A stretch of 64,000 nucleotides of DNA from Blastomyces gilchristii SLH14081 (lineage: Eukaryota; Ascomycota; Eurotiomycetes; Onygenales; Ajellomycetaceae): NCBI RefSeq assembly GCF_000003855.2, contig NW_003101646.1, forward strand, positions 124,001 through 188,000, in the 5' to 3' direction. Every line of letters starts with the position of its first letter. Within the stretch, counting starts at the first letter, position 1. Positions 24,288 to 42,000 of this stretch are shown here, in pieces. The notes below the pieces were generated by a model. The model did no database searches and had not been told where the DNA came from. It worked only from the letters and a program-made list of their open reading frames with translations. The position numbers and the translations under genes were made by a program.

Positions 24288-27017
24288 TTATGCCTTAATC
24301 GCCCCCCCCAAAGCCCCGCCGCCGAATTGTTGTCCACCAGGTCTCCGTGGCAATCCACCACCACCTCCCCCACGTCCACCACCCCGCCCACCGCGACCAC
24401 CTCCTCTTCCACCACGGCCACCATGTCCCGGATCGCGTTGGAACGCGTTAGCCATGCCTTGCGTCCGCTGCTCAAGTGTCTTCTCATTAGCCTCAAGAAG
24501 GGACATGGACTTATCAGCAAGCGTGACGATTTGGCTCTGGAGTCTAGATAGCTCAACGCCCTTGCGGAAGATGATGGCATCATTGACCTGGTCGAGGGCG
24601 GCGGCTAGTTCTTCATGCGAAATCATGCGGCTGACGATCGCAGCGATCTTTTTAGGAGACAGCTCGAACATGTCTGAGAGGGTGGAGATGGAGAGAGAGT
24701 CGTAGAAGGGAGCGTAGGTGAAGAGGTAAGTACGCAACCCCTCTTCCTGGATCTGCTCGCCGAGCATTACCTTGATCTTGTCCGGTTGCGCCATCAGGTC
24801 CCAGATCTTGATGGAATTGAGGGTTGCGGAGGCTTTTTTCCAGTCGCCGGCGGCGAGTGCTTTGGCGCTCATGATGACGCCGTCGCGAGTGTTTTCGGGG
24901 GGCCCATTGAAGACTTGTCGTTCGTTGTAGTCGAGCATGCGTCGGAAGGTCTTGGAGATAATGCGTCGCTTTAGCTCGGGGGATGAGGAAGTTTGTGCCA
25001 TGAGGGGAACTTCGAGGAACATGCTTGAGGTGAGGTAGATGCACTCAAGAAGTTCCAGGTTAATGTGCATGTGGAAGGGAAGCTGGCGTTGGCGTTCGAG
25101 CTTCTCTTGCTCTGGAGATACGGACGAGTAGCGTTGCATGATGATGCCTTGAGCCAATAGTTCTTTTTGTCTGCCACTGCCACAAACTTCGGAAAGGATG
25201 TTTTGGGCTTCGTAGACTAGTCCTGCGCGGAACGCGCAGAGGCCAATCTGGACAAGTGTTCGGTTGAAGAGGATTTGGGTGCTGACATCGAAGTTGGAAA
25301 TGTTTTCTGTGAGATGTGACATGAGCATCAAATCGCGAGCGCGGTGGTATTTATCGTGGAGTGCAAGGAAGTAAATCTGGCACAACATAGCTCTGGCACG
25401 GATAATACCATCGCTATGGGCGAAGAGGTAGTCACACAGAGTTTTAACAAGCGCGGGAACATCAGTGCTGTTGTTCTTGCGGGGAGTGATGTTGGAGTCA
25501 AGTTTCGCGGGGAGTGCTGCCCATGTGTTTTCTTCAAGGATATTGACAACTTGCGATGGTTTGAAGTAAACATGTTCCAGGCGTCTCATCAACACTCTGT
25601 TCACACTCTCTTGACGCGCTTCAGTCTTCTCGACCTTGTTGAGCACTTCAACATAGAGCAGCGCACGGACAATACTGTTATACAGCGATTGCTCATCGCT
25701 GAGCCTTTCAATATATTCCGCAGTATGAGGATCGATTTGCTGTAGCGATCGGGTGAGTTCATCATCCAACCGCTCAACGAAAGAAACAACGCTGCCGGGC
25801 ACTTTGAGGGTTTCGCCAGGAGCAAGCTGAGGCTGTTTCTCATCATCTTCCCACTCCTCTGCACCTTCAGTGACGATGAATTCGGGGTGTTCTTCAAGCG
25901 TAGAAACCAAAGTCTCAAGTTCTTGTATGGCCTGCTTCCATTGCTCTGTACTCATGTAATTCGCGGTCGAGGTGGAGGTAAGATCGAATCGGGTGGAGAT
26001 GAGAGTTAGCAGAACGCGGATAGACTGATATGGCGTCGTGGCAACCTCTAGCAGCTTTTCCATAGTCTTGATCTGCTCGAGACGGTCGGTGTTCTTCTTT
26101 CCTCTAGACTCGACGATAAGCCGCAGGTGCTTGAGAATGCTCTCGGGAGTGTATTGGAGCGTCCTTCCGCCGCGGCCAACGATCGCGAAGCCCTCATCGT
26201 CATCGCCCAACAGCTCCTCCGGGCGAAGAGTTCGAACTTTGTCCTTCTTCTTCTCGACAACTTCCTCCTCCTCTTCCTCAATCATATATTCCTTCTTGTT
26301 CTCACGATATTTATCGATCTCCGCTGCATATTCTTTGTTATTTTTCTTGATACGCTGCTTAACAGCATTGAACCCCTTAGCATTGCTTGCGTTCATTTTC
26401 TTTGCCGACGACTTCTGCGCCACGATAGTCTCGTTCATAAAATCTTCAAGATCAGCGATAGCTTTGATATAGATCTTAGGCGTTGGGCCCGACTGGGCAA
26501 TCTTCACAATTTGCCGATTAAGCTTATCGAACTCTGTTCACGCAATAGGTAGCCAAGTCAGCCTTTCCGTCTTCTCATTTTATCATCCCCCCTTTCTAGC
26601 TGAAGAAACCAGAAGGGAAAATCATGAAGAAAGAAAATTTTTTAAAAAGGAGAGCATACCCGTCGAAATAACCGCCCAATCATTAATCTTCTCAGCATTC
26701 TCAATCAACCGCATAGTCTGCTCGAGCTCCTCTAACCTCTTATCCTTCGCACTCTTTACAATCGTAACCCGCTCCTCATCATCACTATCATCACTGTCAT
26801 CATCAGCACCGGCATCGTGCTTGAAGAACTTCGAAGCACCACCTTCTCCGCCGTCATCAGAGTCGCTGCTACTCTCCTCCGAGGAGGACTCCTCCTCGCT
26901 GGACTCCTCTTCGTCATCGGAAATGTCTTGGCTCTCATCGTGATCGCTATAGAGTTCCTCCTCGTCCGAGGAGCTGCTATCACTATCGCTCCCGCCTCCG
27001 TGGAAAAATCGCGACAT
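24288..27017 (-). CDS. NIP1: Eukaryotic translation initiation factor 3 subunit C (eIF3c / Nip1)
   Basis: A core eIF3 subunit that scaffolds the 43S preinitiation complex through eIF1, eIF5 and the 40S subunit. Two exons, 27017-26660 and 26533-24288, joined within T-E of [10 protein letters not shown]. They total 2604 nt, or 867 aa, close to fungal Nip1. Residues 1-60 are a Ser/Asp/Glu tract with many potential CK2 sites ([11 protein letters not shown]), then [12 protein letters not shown]. The middle carries [18 protein letters not shown] and [13 protein letters not shown]. The C-terminal part holds the PCI domain (FSYAPFYD-type segment reading [18 protein letters not shown], then [14 protein letters not shown]). 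The end is an RGG/glycine-rich tail. The tail has very long G runs on the coding strand, a likely place for length variation. Confidence 0.96.
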
Positions 27018-28782
27018 GGCTGGGAGTTTTGTTTTTTTGCCTCGTCTTTCAGGTGAGTTTGGACGCTTCGGTTTTTCGGGTTCGGTCCTGAAACACTTGG
27101 TACAGTATACTATTCGTAAACGAAGGTCGTGGACACACGGTGGTAAAAGAAAAAGAGCCGTTTACTTGCTCGCAGTCCTTGCTGTTTGGTTAGCTCTAAC
27201 TGAGAAATTTGATGTTGTCTGGGTTGGAGGCGAGGTTGGAGTCCACGATAAATTTTAAGCGAGAACCACTAACCCGCATTCGGGCAAGTGTGACTCCCGG
27301 CTGTTCAAATTACTCAGGAGATATACTCTTTAATGCAACCAAAGGGTCAAATATAAATTCCAATGATTCGCATTTGGCAATAGCCATTATGGTCCAACTC
27401 ACTGGGAGTAAAACTCCTTTCAGTAAAGATTGCAAAAAGTAATTATTTGGTCGTGTGAAACAGGTGCGGATTTCTCTCAGAAATTAAAATATCCAACAAG
27501 CTACAGGCAACAGCCATGATTATGAAGTAACATCTGCAGAAACACATCTGCAGGGGACTAAAATTCTGAGCCAAAATCACCAAATGTACAGGTTTGGCAA
27601 TTGGAAAGAAAAGAAAAGAAAAAGTTGGAATTTGAAAAGGGGAGGGTGAAAGGTAAAAAAAATTGAAAGAAAAAGAGTAGATATGTGTATATATATATGC
27701 CCATTGACAAAAAGAAGAGAAAATAAAAACCCCAACACGCCAACGCTATGCCGAAGGAGAAAAGTAAAAAAGAAAAAGAAAGAAAAGAAAAGAAAGAAAC
27801 GAAGGGAAAGAAGAGAGGAGCACAGTTAAACACACTAAGAAGAGAAGGAGCAAGAGGAAGTGGAAAAGCAGATATTGGCAAGTATAAAATTCAGGGAACA
27901 TTACAACAACAAAAAGGAAGACAAAAGAATACTAAACAACACAAATAAAGAGGGGGTCAGGTTGCATTGAGAGTCTTGACTTTCCAAAATATTCACAAAT
28001 GAAGGAAGAGGAAAGAGAAAAATAGAAAGACACAGGGGGCGAGAAGGTATGTTGAACATCAACATTCACGAATGCGTGGACCCCTATCCCGTCCCCAGCC
28101 CTAAAGTCCGCTCAAAAGGTTCCCCATCCGTATATAAAGGAAGAAAGGTTAGGAGAAGACGAAGAAGAGAAAACAAGAATAGCTAGAAGAACGGAGGGAC
28201 AGATCCTTTTTGGGTGTTTCAAAGAGAAGAGAAAAGAAGAAAATATAAAATATAAAAGTGAAAAATGAAATGAATCAAAATTCCTCAATTCCCAATCCAC
28301 GATATCATAACAATGAACCCGCTTTTTGTTCCCTAGCTCGTGTCGGCGTAAGAAATACTTTTCTTCTCTCATTCTCGCTTCCGTTTGAGCATCCATTTTT
28401 ATTCCAGAGAGATTCGAGACGAAAGACCTCTGTTCTGCCCCAAGTGCGAGGCCCTATCCAATCGTATCCAAAGCTGTCGAAATTAGGGTGGGGGTAGAGG
28501 TGAGGGTGGGAGTGGGGTTGTTGCCGTTCATATCTTTTCAAAAGTAGACTAAGGTCAGGAATACTACCACACATCTAGACAACTGAAAAGGACACCTGAG
28601 TCAGGGGTGAGTTGAATATCGACAATGCCTCTGATCAACGCCATCTGTACTTGTTCCAGAAAAGATATGACTCGGAGAAAAATCCATTACCACATGAGCA
28701 AATCGGAGGCGATCGTCTCGTCATCCTATGAACATATATATACTGTATATATATAATTATAACCGCTCCCCAATTCGTCAAT
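27018..28782. other. NIP1 promoter and YAK1 3' flank
   Basis: A 1.76-kb spacer between leftward genes. On + it is strongly purine-rich from about 27600 to 28260 (AAAGAAAAGAAA runs), so the minus strand shows long pyrimidine tracts. A TATATA-rich near-palindrome lies at about 28735-28757 just past the YAK1 stop. No gene is recognised. Confidence 0.55.
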
Positions 28783-32051
<3,269 letters not shown>

Positions 32052-34070
32052 GATGAAATACTCGCGGAGCTGGGTTCTATTTGGGTAATTTCACACCCCC
32101 AGAAGCGATACACGAGCGTCGAGTCAGTGTAGGCGCTGCTGGGATTGGCCGCGTGGAGCTCGAGATGGCTGTCTGGTGTCTTGTGTCATCGGACAGTCGA
32201 ATCGAGCGCAGCGCAGCGCGGCAACGAGCGGATCAGCGGGCGGAGTTACAAGGAAGTACGTCCTGGGAAAGCAAAGGATAGAAGGCTGTTTGACGCAACA
32301 GCAAGAGAGCCGATGCTAGGTAGAAGATACGGCGCAACGGCTCATGTTCAGGTTGCAGGTTGGGTTGGGCGTTGGGCTGAACTGATAGTGGAGTCGCAAT
32401 TGGTTCGTGATCACCACCAAATATCCATGCAGAAGCTCAATAACCCCCAACGTTTGAAGGAGAAGCAATCCCCTTTTTTTTGGTTCAAGGAAAGGTGGGG
32501 GGAGAAGATAATTGAATATCCCGTTAGCAAGCGGGAAGAAGGGGCAGCGGCAATATGTCGTTTGCAGGAGGCGCAGGCGACTGGGGGAGGGGAGAGGGGG
32601 AGAAGGGAGGGGAGTCAGAGAGCGCAGACTGCAGCTCAGCAACTCGATCAACAAGTTCTCCGATACAATCGACCACAGGCGCAGGGACAGGCGACGGTGG
32701 TTGACAGGGTGAGCGTAGGAGGAGAGATGAAATCGACGCAGCTAGAGGGTTGCGGGAGCTGGAGCGTGGAGAGGGATGGAGCAGCGAAGGAAGCCAAGCC
32801 AAGCGAGCGAGAACTGGAAGGATCACCAGGAATAATCAATAATAATAATAAATAATATTTAACTATAGAGGAGTAAAAATGCATGGTACGAACAACGTAC
32901 AACGTACAACCTACAACACGTTATTTTTAATTAACTATTTACCAGCCCAAGAAAAGCTACAAAGGCAATGAAACTGTAGAGTATTTATGGTAAGGAATAT
33001 CTTTGAATACACAAGGGCTAGGAACAATCCTCCTGTTTCCTTTTGTTTTGTTCATCCAGTCAGCGCTGGCTTCCTTCAAATGCACTCATTCTGCTCTGCA
33101 CCGCATGCGGATAACATTATTATTTATTACGGTATTACCCAACGATGTTTCTGCCTGGAGAAAATAATTGACATAAGTCGATCACCCCGCAATGTGCTTA
33201 ACCTACGAAGTTGCCCGAGCCGAAGCAGGAGGCTTTTTCTGCCCTCAATGGGTGGGTGGTTTGTACGATATAAAACTGGGGGGATTTTGACAATCCCGTC
33301 GCCTCAAAAACGCACAAAGACAGCGAAATAACAAGATATCCATTCTTTCTTGAGAGCTTTACTAGTATATTATTAGAAAGGCCATGCCTGCAGTTAGATC
33401 CACACAAGCACGTTATTTCGAAGGTTTAAGTGGGCATTCTTCCCTTCTTATGAGGGGGCAAAATGGCCAAGGGAGCTCTGCATCAGATTCATCGTGAAAT
33501 GGAGGCAATTGCTGTAGACCGCTTTGAAGCTCGGAATACTCAATCAGAATCAAGGAAACAAAACAGCCATCGTCCGTGGGGTTGATTATTCCCACTGGCT
33601 GGCCTTTGGACGGTCTTCTGTGGGTAGAACTGGCTCCCGGGGACGACGCATGTCACTCAAGATGTGGACATAATTAATTCCCTGACGAAAACCAAATGGA
33701 TGTTGTTTATTGTTGTATATCATTTTAATATTTTAATTCCCGTCATAATACTCTGTATTGGCTGCGGCAGAGTAAACAGGATCAAGAAATAGTCTCCACA
33801 GATCGATTTTGAACTGTGGAGCTGTTTGCCTCAATGAGCCTGCCTTACGTAATGACATTCTGTTTTTGGCGGAGGAGGAACCCTTCAATGAATCACTGAC
33901 TGCCACTGACTGCTGCCTTCTGACCAACACGGCACTTGAGATAATAAATCTGTATGGACATACTAACATAATATCTGCTATTTTGGCCTGGAACAGCAGT
34001 GTGATAAATGAATTATTACATCTGTGAGTCATGTGCAGATATAGTGATTGCTGTGGCAACACTCTCTGAG
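32052..34070. other. YAK1 upstream region to the isochore border
   Basis: About 2 kb of normal-GC DNA. From 32150 to 32830 the + strand is purine-rich with GGGGAG runs, so the YAK1 strand is CT-rich, fitting a long leader or promoter. (AAT)n repeats lie near 32836-32860. From 33000 to 34070 I see only short frames (for example 33809-34027 on +) without recognisable domains. Confidence 0.5.
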
Positions 34071-35092
34071 TTAAGTGACTGTATTATAAGAAATTACTTT
34101 ACGTGATTTAATACTATTTCAATAGAGTTTAGTAAACTATAAACATTCTCTCTTTATTATCTCTATTTTTTCTTCTTTTTCTTATAATTCTTTTATTGTA
34201 ATCATGCTGCTGCTTACTCACTCATTTCTAATAAGTATATTATATTAAAATAATAAAAACATTAAAATGATAAAAATCTTGTAAATTTTTAATCTTTATT
34301 TTTATTAATTAATTAATAACTATTATAATATTAAATAAAAATGAAAATATTAAAGTGTATTCAATAAGTTATTACTATTTATTAAAAAAATTTAAAATTT
34401 AAAATATTATTTTCTTTATGAAAATTTAATATTCTCTATTAATATTTCTAAGTATATATTAATAAAAGAAATCTGAATACTGTGAAAATATCAGTTAATA
34501 AAAAATTAAATAAGAGTTAGAAAAATATAATTAAATAATAAATTAAGCTGTTAAATAAAAAAAATTACTCTTTCACAGCTGAATATATTTAAAATTTTAT
34601 AAATTTAATTCTTAGATATTATTATACAGATTCTACTATCTCTCTCTTAAAAATTAATAAAATATAAATATACAGATTTATTAAATATTTATCTGAATAT
34701 AAAAGAATATAAGAGAAGTTAATAAATTTAAAACAGTTATTAATTAAAGATATAACAGACTGTGTCTGATCAATTATATTATATAAACTATTTCACTACA
34801 CTTTATAGATTTCTGCTGAAAGCTCTGATTCTCAGTCACTAATTCTTAACTGAAAAACTCACAGAATTTCTCTTCTTTCACTCTGAAGCTTTACTATATA
34901 TATATATAAATATTTACTTTAATTACTGATTCTCATACTTTCTCATTTTTTCTTCTCTAATATTTTTCACTTTTATATTATAAAATCTATAAATATTATA
35001 CTGATCTATTCAGTATAGATCTCTTATACTTGAAAAACATTCTTTATCTTCTTATTAAAAATGATTACTTATTAAGAAAATATGTAAATATG
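34071..35092. other. Unassigned AT-rich edge sequence
   Basis: Very AT-rich (many TAATTAATT and TTTAAAAT runs), without CG and with almost no GG or CC. It has no frame longer than 60 codons and no recognised similarity to the other repeats in the window. Probably the most degraded part of an element at the isochore edge. Confidence 0.5.
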
Positions 35093-35482
35093 TATAAGAA
35101 TAAGTACTCGCAGGCAATTATTCAGATGTTTGCAGCTTGGCATGATATGTACTATTAACTACTAGAAGTATTCACAGTAGAAAGATAAAATGTAGAGATT
35201 AAATGTATAATAGTATTTAAGCTAAGTTATAAATAGTATTCATGAACTTCAGTCTATATAGTTATATATAGTCAAGAGTCACTAACTCTATTAATTATAT
35301 AAGAGATAGAGATAGAGATAAAGAATTTATAAGAAGTAAAATTTCTTAAATACTCTCTTCTCTCTAAGACTTTATCTGTGAAGTCTTTCACTAAGTGATT
35401 TCATAGAATCAGACTTAGCACTGCAGTGATATTTACTAAAAACTCTTCACATCTATAAAAAAACTCTTAGTGAGAAAAAATC
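35093..35482 (-). mobile_element. Remnant of gypsy family B: one LTR plus adjoining internal end
   Basis: 35093-35350 aligns end to end with the 258-bp LTRs of gypsy B at 53575 and 60569 (shared AAGAATAAGTACTCGCAGGC at its left end). Similarity runs on into the internal sequence (TCTAAGACTTTATCTGTGAA) to about 35482. There a (TTA)n run begins, which is the tail of LINE copy 3. The rest of this copy is not seen on the right of gypsy A. Orientation is inferred from the better copy. Confidence 0.8.
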
Positions 35483-35496
35483 TCTTTTATTATTAT

Positions 35497-36029
35497 TATA
35501 ACATGACAGAACTGAAGCAGTGACTAGTCAGCGGCATCATATAGAAATAGTTGTTTGAAAAGTCATATAAGTGAGCTTGACTATCTTGCTTAAATAGTAA
35601 GCTCATGAGCTACAGAGTTATTGCAAGAATATCACAGATATGATACTTAGTATACTAAGAAGATTGTATAAGAAACACAGTAACTCTTATATATATTTCA
35701 GTAGAAGAAAAACAAATCACTGACTTCTTTGATAAGAAGTCAGTATCTAGCTATTTTATATAGACAATGAGTGAATACTCTTCTCTTATTCTATAAGTGA
35801 GAATAGTCAGAGTGATATCTCAGCAGTATCTCACTATCAAGAAAGAGTAATCTGCTGATCTTATATAAAAGTGAGATTTTTATATTCATCAATTGAATCT
35901 TTCTATAATATATTTGAATAATGTTATAGAGTAATTGAAAACTAGTTCAGACAGAATGAAATCATCTGCATGAAAGTAATGAGCTGTGTGAAATCACAGC
36001 AGAGTCTTGATATAACTGAGAGTGTGACA
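35497..36029 (-). repeat. Gypsy A 3' LTR (left copy)
   Basis: 533 bp, same length as the right copy with no gaps needed. Differences are almost all C/T or G/A transitions. Its inner (right) end is heavily mutated, where the right copy keeps CpGs. Its outer (left) end keeps bases lost in the other copy (GAACTGAAGCAG against AAATTAAAACAG). Confidence 0.92.
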
Positions 36030-39000
36030 ATACTCTCTTCTTTAAGAGCATAGTCTCAATACTCTTAAGATTACTGAATTGAGAGTTATCTTTGTTATAT
36101 AGTAACAGTTATCAACTGATTAACAGTGTGTATGCTGCACATGATATAAAGAAATAGATGAGTTTTTCTGCTAACTGTGTAGATCTTTCTTTCTCATCTC
36201 TGTAACTCTGTTCAAATCAAATGTATGATAAGTGAGTTTCTTATATATCAATTTAAAATGTGAAAAACATAGTTAATAAGTGACTTATAGATCTCTCATT
36301 ATATTTCATTCTATGTATGAAATTCTCTGCAAAAGTGATATGTTTTAGAGATAAAGCTAACAGTAGTGACAGAATTTTTCAAAAAGATCTCTTCTCTCTG
36401 TGAAACATTTTTCTCTCTTCTCTTCTCATCTGTAATAGTGAGTGCATGAGAGCATTATTCTTGAGAGATAATAAGAGACTTATTCTGACATTTTCTAGTG
36501 AATAATAAACATCTTCATGATGCAGCTGCAGTCTCTGTGACTGTTAAGAAAGCTCAGTTAAAGGCAGAGACAGCAGTGTCAATGAACTGCAGAAGTACTG
36601 CTTTCATTATCACATCTTCTTCTTCTTCTTCTCTTCCTGCTTCTCTTGCAGCTGTGACAGTAGTTACTGTGCCTTGCAGTGAGATGTCATTTCTTCTGTC
36701 AGTCAGTTCATTCATATTCAGTTCTTTCTCTGCTTCTCTCACTGCTGTTGCAATATCACCTTTCTTCTCAGTCAACACAGTAATATATGACTCTGTGTGA
36801 TCATTCAGAGAGAATCTTGAAGAGAGCTTGATTCTGAAAACAGTGACTCTGAGAAGCTCAATTCATAGTTTCTCTCTCATGACATATCTGAGCCCTGCTC
36901 AGAATACTGCTGAGTTGAGTCTGCAGAGTCTCACAGTTTCTTTGTCTTCTCTCTGTGAGAAGGCTCTGATGTAGTCTCTGATCAGTATTATCATATATCT
37001 GCACTGTGCTAAGCAGCTGAAGAAAGAGAAGATTTTATACACTTATTTCTTCTCTCACTCTTATTATTTTCATTGTATCTGTAACAATAACTTCTGTCTT
37101 TCTGTAAGTATTATCTACTCTATAAGAAGATGTTATATTGATTCTGATAAGAAGCTCAGATGCTCAAGCAGTACAGAGTGAGAATCTCAGAGCTTTAAGT
37201 ATTGACAGATTTCATCAAGACTGAGAAGATCTCTCTTACTCATCTGTAAAAGAAGATGAAAGTGTGAATCTCTGAGATGAAAAACCACCTTAGAATGACT
37301 AGTCTTAAGAAAAAGTCAGTCAGTACTGTTATTGAAAGCACTGCAGAGATCAATCACTGATTGAAGAGAATCTCACTTCAGTTGAAGCAGATGACTGAGA
37401 TGCTTTATAAGTTAATAAGTTGATAATTTCAGTATCTCTTATACTCTTCATATATACTCTTCTGTAGCATGCTACTCTGCAGTGCCACAGTACTAACTTC
37501 TCAGCAGATAAAGATATCAATATTAGAGACTTCAACAGTGAAGAATAAGTTTGATGAAGATATGATTATTAATAAGTAGACTCTGAGATTCTCTCTTTTT
37601 ACTTTTTCAGTGAGCTGCAGTCTTATTAGAATAGCAGTAGTCTGCAGATTAATAATATTAATCTTTTTATTAATTTTAAATATCTCTTTTCTCTAATCAC
37701 TTCAGAAATTTTACACTTGTATAGTCTCATTAAACTTCTAAAAAACTCTTTGAAAGAAAATAGAAGAAGAGTGTTACAGAGCTTATAAGATACTGACTCA
37801 TCACTGTAAGATTATCTTTAAAAAAATTCTTTAAGAAAAAATAAGAAGTCTTAAGTAGTATTTCTTACTCAACATCTCTGATATATAACAGAGTAATCTC
37901 TACTAGCTGTCTCATAGCTTGCAATCTCTTTCTCAGTATTTTTCAAATGCTCAAGTAGTTTTCATAAATTCTCTGATAATGAATAATCTTTTTATTTAAT
38001 AAGATATTAAAGCTTACTATAATGTATTTACTTATTCAATATTTTCTTCATAAGATATTCAGTATCACTCTCAATCTTGATATCATTCAGTCAAGACAGC
38101 TTCATCTCAAGACATTGCTTATAGAGCTTTAAATAGAAAATGTGAAAAATAGAATGAATTGATTTCAATTCTGTAAGTAATTTCAACTTATATATCTGTT
38201 TATTTATCACTCTTATTACTGAGAAAGGTTCTAGTCATCACTTACTAAGCTTCTTACACAGTCTTGTTATCTTGATATTTTTTGTTAAAAGTAGTACTTA
38301 ATTCTCTATCAAGAACTTCATTAAAAGATGTTTTTAATTATAGTATTTCATCTGCTGCTTCTGAACATAGTAAATACTTTTCATCATCTTCTTATAAATT
38401 TTATTCAAAAGTTTCAATCTTACTTTTACTTCTGATACTGAGAAGTACTCTGTTCTCTGTATCTATTTAATATTCTAACTGTCTATTTCTCTCTTTGAAA
38501 CATCATTCATAATGTCACTGAATAATGAAGAATTATATTCATAATAAGTATAGAAAGAAGATACTTTTAAGATTATATTCTTTGTATTATTATATATAAA
38601 TTCAGTGATCAGAAGATGTTTAAGTCAATTATTCTGATAATATAAACAGAATACTCAAAGATGCTGTTCTAGTATCTGATTCTGATATTCAGTCTAACTA
38701 TCTGTCTGTAGATGAAATGTGATACTGAGAAGATATCTTATTATAAGATGATAGTAAAAAGCTGATCAGTATTTACTGATGAAGAGAAATTCTCAATCTG
38801 TTATTAACAATTTCAGAGCACTATGATTATAAATAATAGTATCTAAAAACAGGTCAGTCAATTCAGAGGCTTTAATCTTTTTATAAGTAGAAATATATTT
38901 GATTATCTTTATAAAGCAGTTAACAATGATTAAAATTGAGTCATATTCTTTAACTCTTGTTGACTTCAGCAGATCAACTATGAAATTCATTAATAGATTC

Positions 39001-42000
39001 TATTATAAGTTCTTTGAAACAGGCAGTGATATCAACTCACTGTATTACTTATATCACAGAATCTTTATTCTTTGATAGATATTATAAGTCTTAACATACT
39101 CTTTGACATCTGTCTGAAGCTTGTCTTAAATATATTTATATTTTAGAAGCTTCTTAGTCTTCTCTAATCTGAAATGCTCTGTATGAAGATCATTATAATG
39201 AATTCTTAATAACTTTTAACACATCACTCTGCTATAAGAGACAAAGACTGAATCATTCAGCAGTAGAAGTTCACATTCTTCTAATTATCAGTAACTTGAT
39301 TTCTTAGCAGCATCATCTCACTCAGAGCCTGGTTCTTTCAAGTTCAAATCAGATTCTTTCTTCTTTAACTTCTGAATTCAAGCTATAGTAGAGGCATTTC
39401 TCTTCTATAATTTATCAATGAATTTTAAAAGTAGTCAGATTGAAAGATTGTAGATCATTTCATTCTTTACTAATTCAATAATAGCAAGATATAATATAAG
39501 AAGCTCATGATCTTTAGTGTCAGTCTTCTACAGAGACTCAGGTTTTCTTTCATCTTCTATACTGAGTCACACAGCTGTCTTATCAGCACTGTTCTCAAGC
39601 TTCAGAGAATCTCAATTCTCTGCAGTCAGCTTCTTCTGCAGTGATAACAGAGATTCTTTTATAGAATTCTTCTTCATATCAATAATATTATAATCAGGTT
39701 ATCTAGATAGTATATCAGTAGAGTTAAGCTGATCTGAACAGTATCAGATATAGAAATCATACTCTGAAAGCAGCTCTACTTATCTGACTTAATATTCTGT
39801 CAAGCTCTTTGTTGTTAAGAAGTAATGTAGATTTATATAATCAGTGAGAACTTGTACTGAATACTTACTACTCTGAAGATAATATCATCAGATCTTAAAG
39901 AATTTAACAATTACTAATATCTCTTGATCATGAGTATCATACCTTCTCTGTGTGAGTGATAACTTCTTGAAGAAGAAGATCACTAATCTTTATTTATAGC
40001 ATCTTATAGACTCTGTGAAAAAGTCTTCTCTCACAGATATTTCATTATCTATATTCTCAGAGATAATTATTCTCTAATTCTTTCAATGTTGAAAGGTCTC
40101 TGATGTCAACTGTGAAAAGATTTCACAGATCTCATTTTCAGATGCATCAGTCTCACACTGACTGAGTAAGTTAAGATTAAAGTGATTCAGTATTGTAATA
40201 TCTATAAAAGCTTGTTTCAATTCTGCAAACATCTGTGCAGTGTCTTGAGTGAGAATAAACAGTTCTGTTTTTCTGTCTTTCACACTTCTCTTTAACAGAT
40301 CTGTAAGAGAGACAGTAATCTGTGAATATGTATAAATGAATTATCTGTAGAAATTTATAAATTCTAGAAATATCTGTATCTCATGATATGTTCACAGTAT
40401 CAGTCAGTTCTCAATGACAGAGACTCAGCTTCTATTCATTGAAATGCTGTTTATCTCAATAATATAACCTAAGAAATCAATCTCCTGCATGTAGAATGAG
40501 CATTTTTCAGTGTTTGTATAGAGTTAATACTGTCTCAAGTGACTCAACACTTCTCAAACATGAGTATCATGTTCTTTCTTCATTTTCAAGAAGATTAGAA
40601 TGTTATTCAAGTATATTATACAGAAGACATTAACAAGGCTCTGCAGCACCTCATTTATATAGATCTGAAAGATAACTGAAGTATTATAAAGATTAAAAGA
40701 TAAAACAAGATATTCAAAGTTACTATACTTGATATGAAAAGCTGTTTTTCAAATGTTGTCTTTATTAACTCTGATTCTATGATAGATATTCTGTATATCA
40801 ATCTTTGTAAACATCTTTACTTCAGATAATCAATTAATTATCTTGTTAATTAACAGTAATGAATAGCAATTCTTAATCATCATCTTATTAAGATCTCTGT
40901 AGTCTATGCATAGATGTAGTCTATCATTCTTCTTAAGTATAAAGAGTATAGACACCTCTGCTGAACTCTTTGATAAGTATATTCAGTTCTTTAATTACAC
41001 TTTCTCAAGATATTTACACAGAACATTCAATTTCTTTACAGATAAGTTATAAAGAGATCTGTACAGTGCTGTTACATCATCTTCAAGATGAATCTTATAT
41101 TATATCTTGATATCAGAAAACTTCACTGCTTTTCTTTTCAAAAAGACATTCTTATAATCTGTAAAGAGATATCATATACATCTGTCTTCAATAACAGATA
41201 CTGCTGCTAATCTTGCAGTGAGAGTAATAACTTCTTCATCTATCTTCAAGTCTCAGTCACCTGCTACACAGTATAACAACTCTATCTTTTTCTCAAGATT
41301 TTTCTGATGAAACTCTTCAGATTTCTCTATCACTGTCTCTTCATTAGTGAGGTGATATCACTACACCTGAGTAACTCAGTCAATGAGAGAATTGTTTTCT
41401 CTCAATTATAGAAGATCTAGAATGACATTCTTATCTATGATATTGACAGTGTGAAGAATCAGACTGTTCTTCTTAAAGGTTTCTTCTGAGTCTGTAGTCA
41501 CACACTTCACTTGAATTATATCAAAATAATGATACTTTATTTCATTAGTAAATTTTATATAATCTGACAGATCTATTTTCTTTTAATTCTTCATCAAAGA
41601 AAAGAAATAGAATATGAAGTTAGTATTCACTCTGAAGTTAAGTAGGTATCTCACTAGTATCTTCTTATTCAGAGTATGCATTATGATTGTAATATGAACT
41701 CAGAGATATGAGAATTATCAATTCTTCATTTCTTTCTCTTCTTTATCTTTCACAGATACATTTATCAGAAGAGAAGTTAACTTTAAGAAGATATCTTCTC
41801 AGTTTCTTTTCTTCTTCAGCTTCTTGCAATCACTAGTATAGTGATTATCAGCTTCACAGTTAAAATAGAGATCTTTATCAAATCTTTTTTAACATTTCTT
41901 CACAGTGAGTGAAGAATCAGAATACTTGAAATTCTTCTTTACTTTCTCTACACTGAAGCTGTCATGACACTGTTTAGATTCTATCATTAATTACTTAGAA

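Noticed and set aside
24327..26552. Long + strand frames across NIP1
   Set aside because: Shadow frames of the eIF3c coding strand, rich in Ser from the opposite-strand codons.
33733..34062. 109-codon frame on - near the isochore border
   Set aside because: No domain recognised and an overlapping + frame of 72 codons is equally plausible. It is likely intergenic.
36498..36800. 100-codon Ser/Val-rich frame on +, inside gypsy A
   Set aside because: It is antisense to the element's coding strand and arises from low-complexity mutated sequence.
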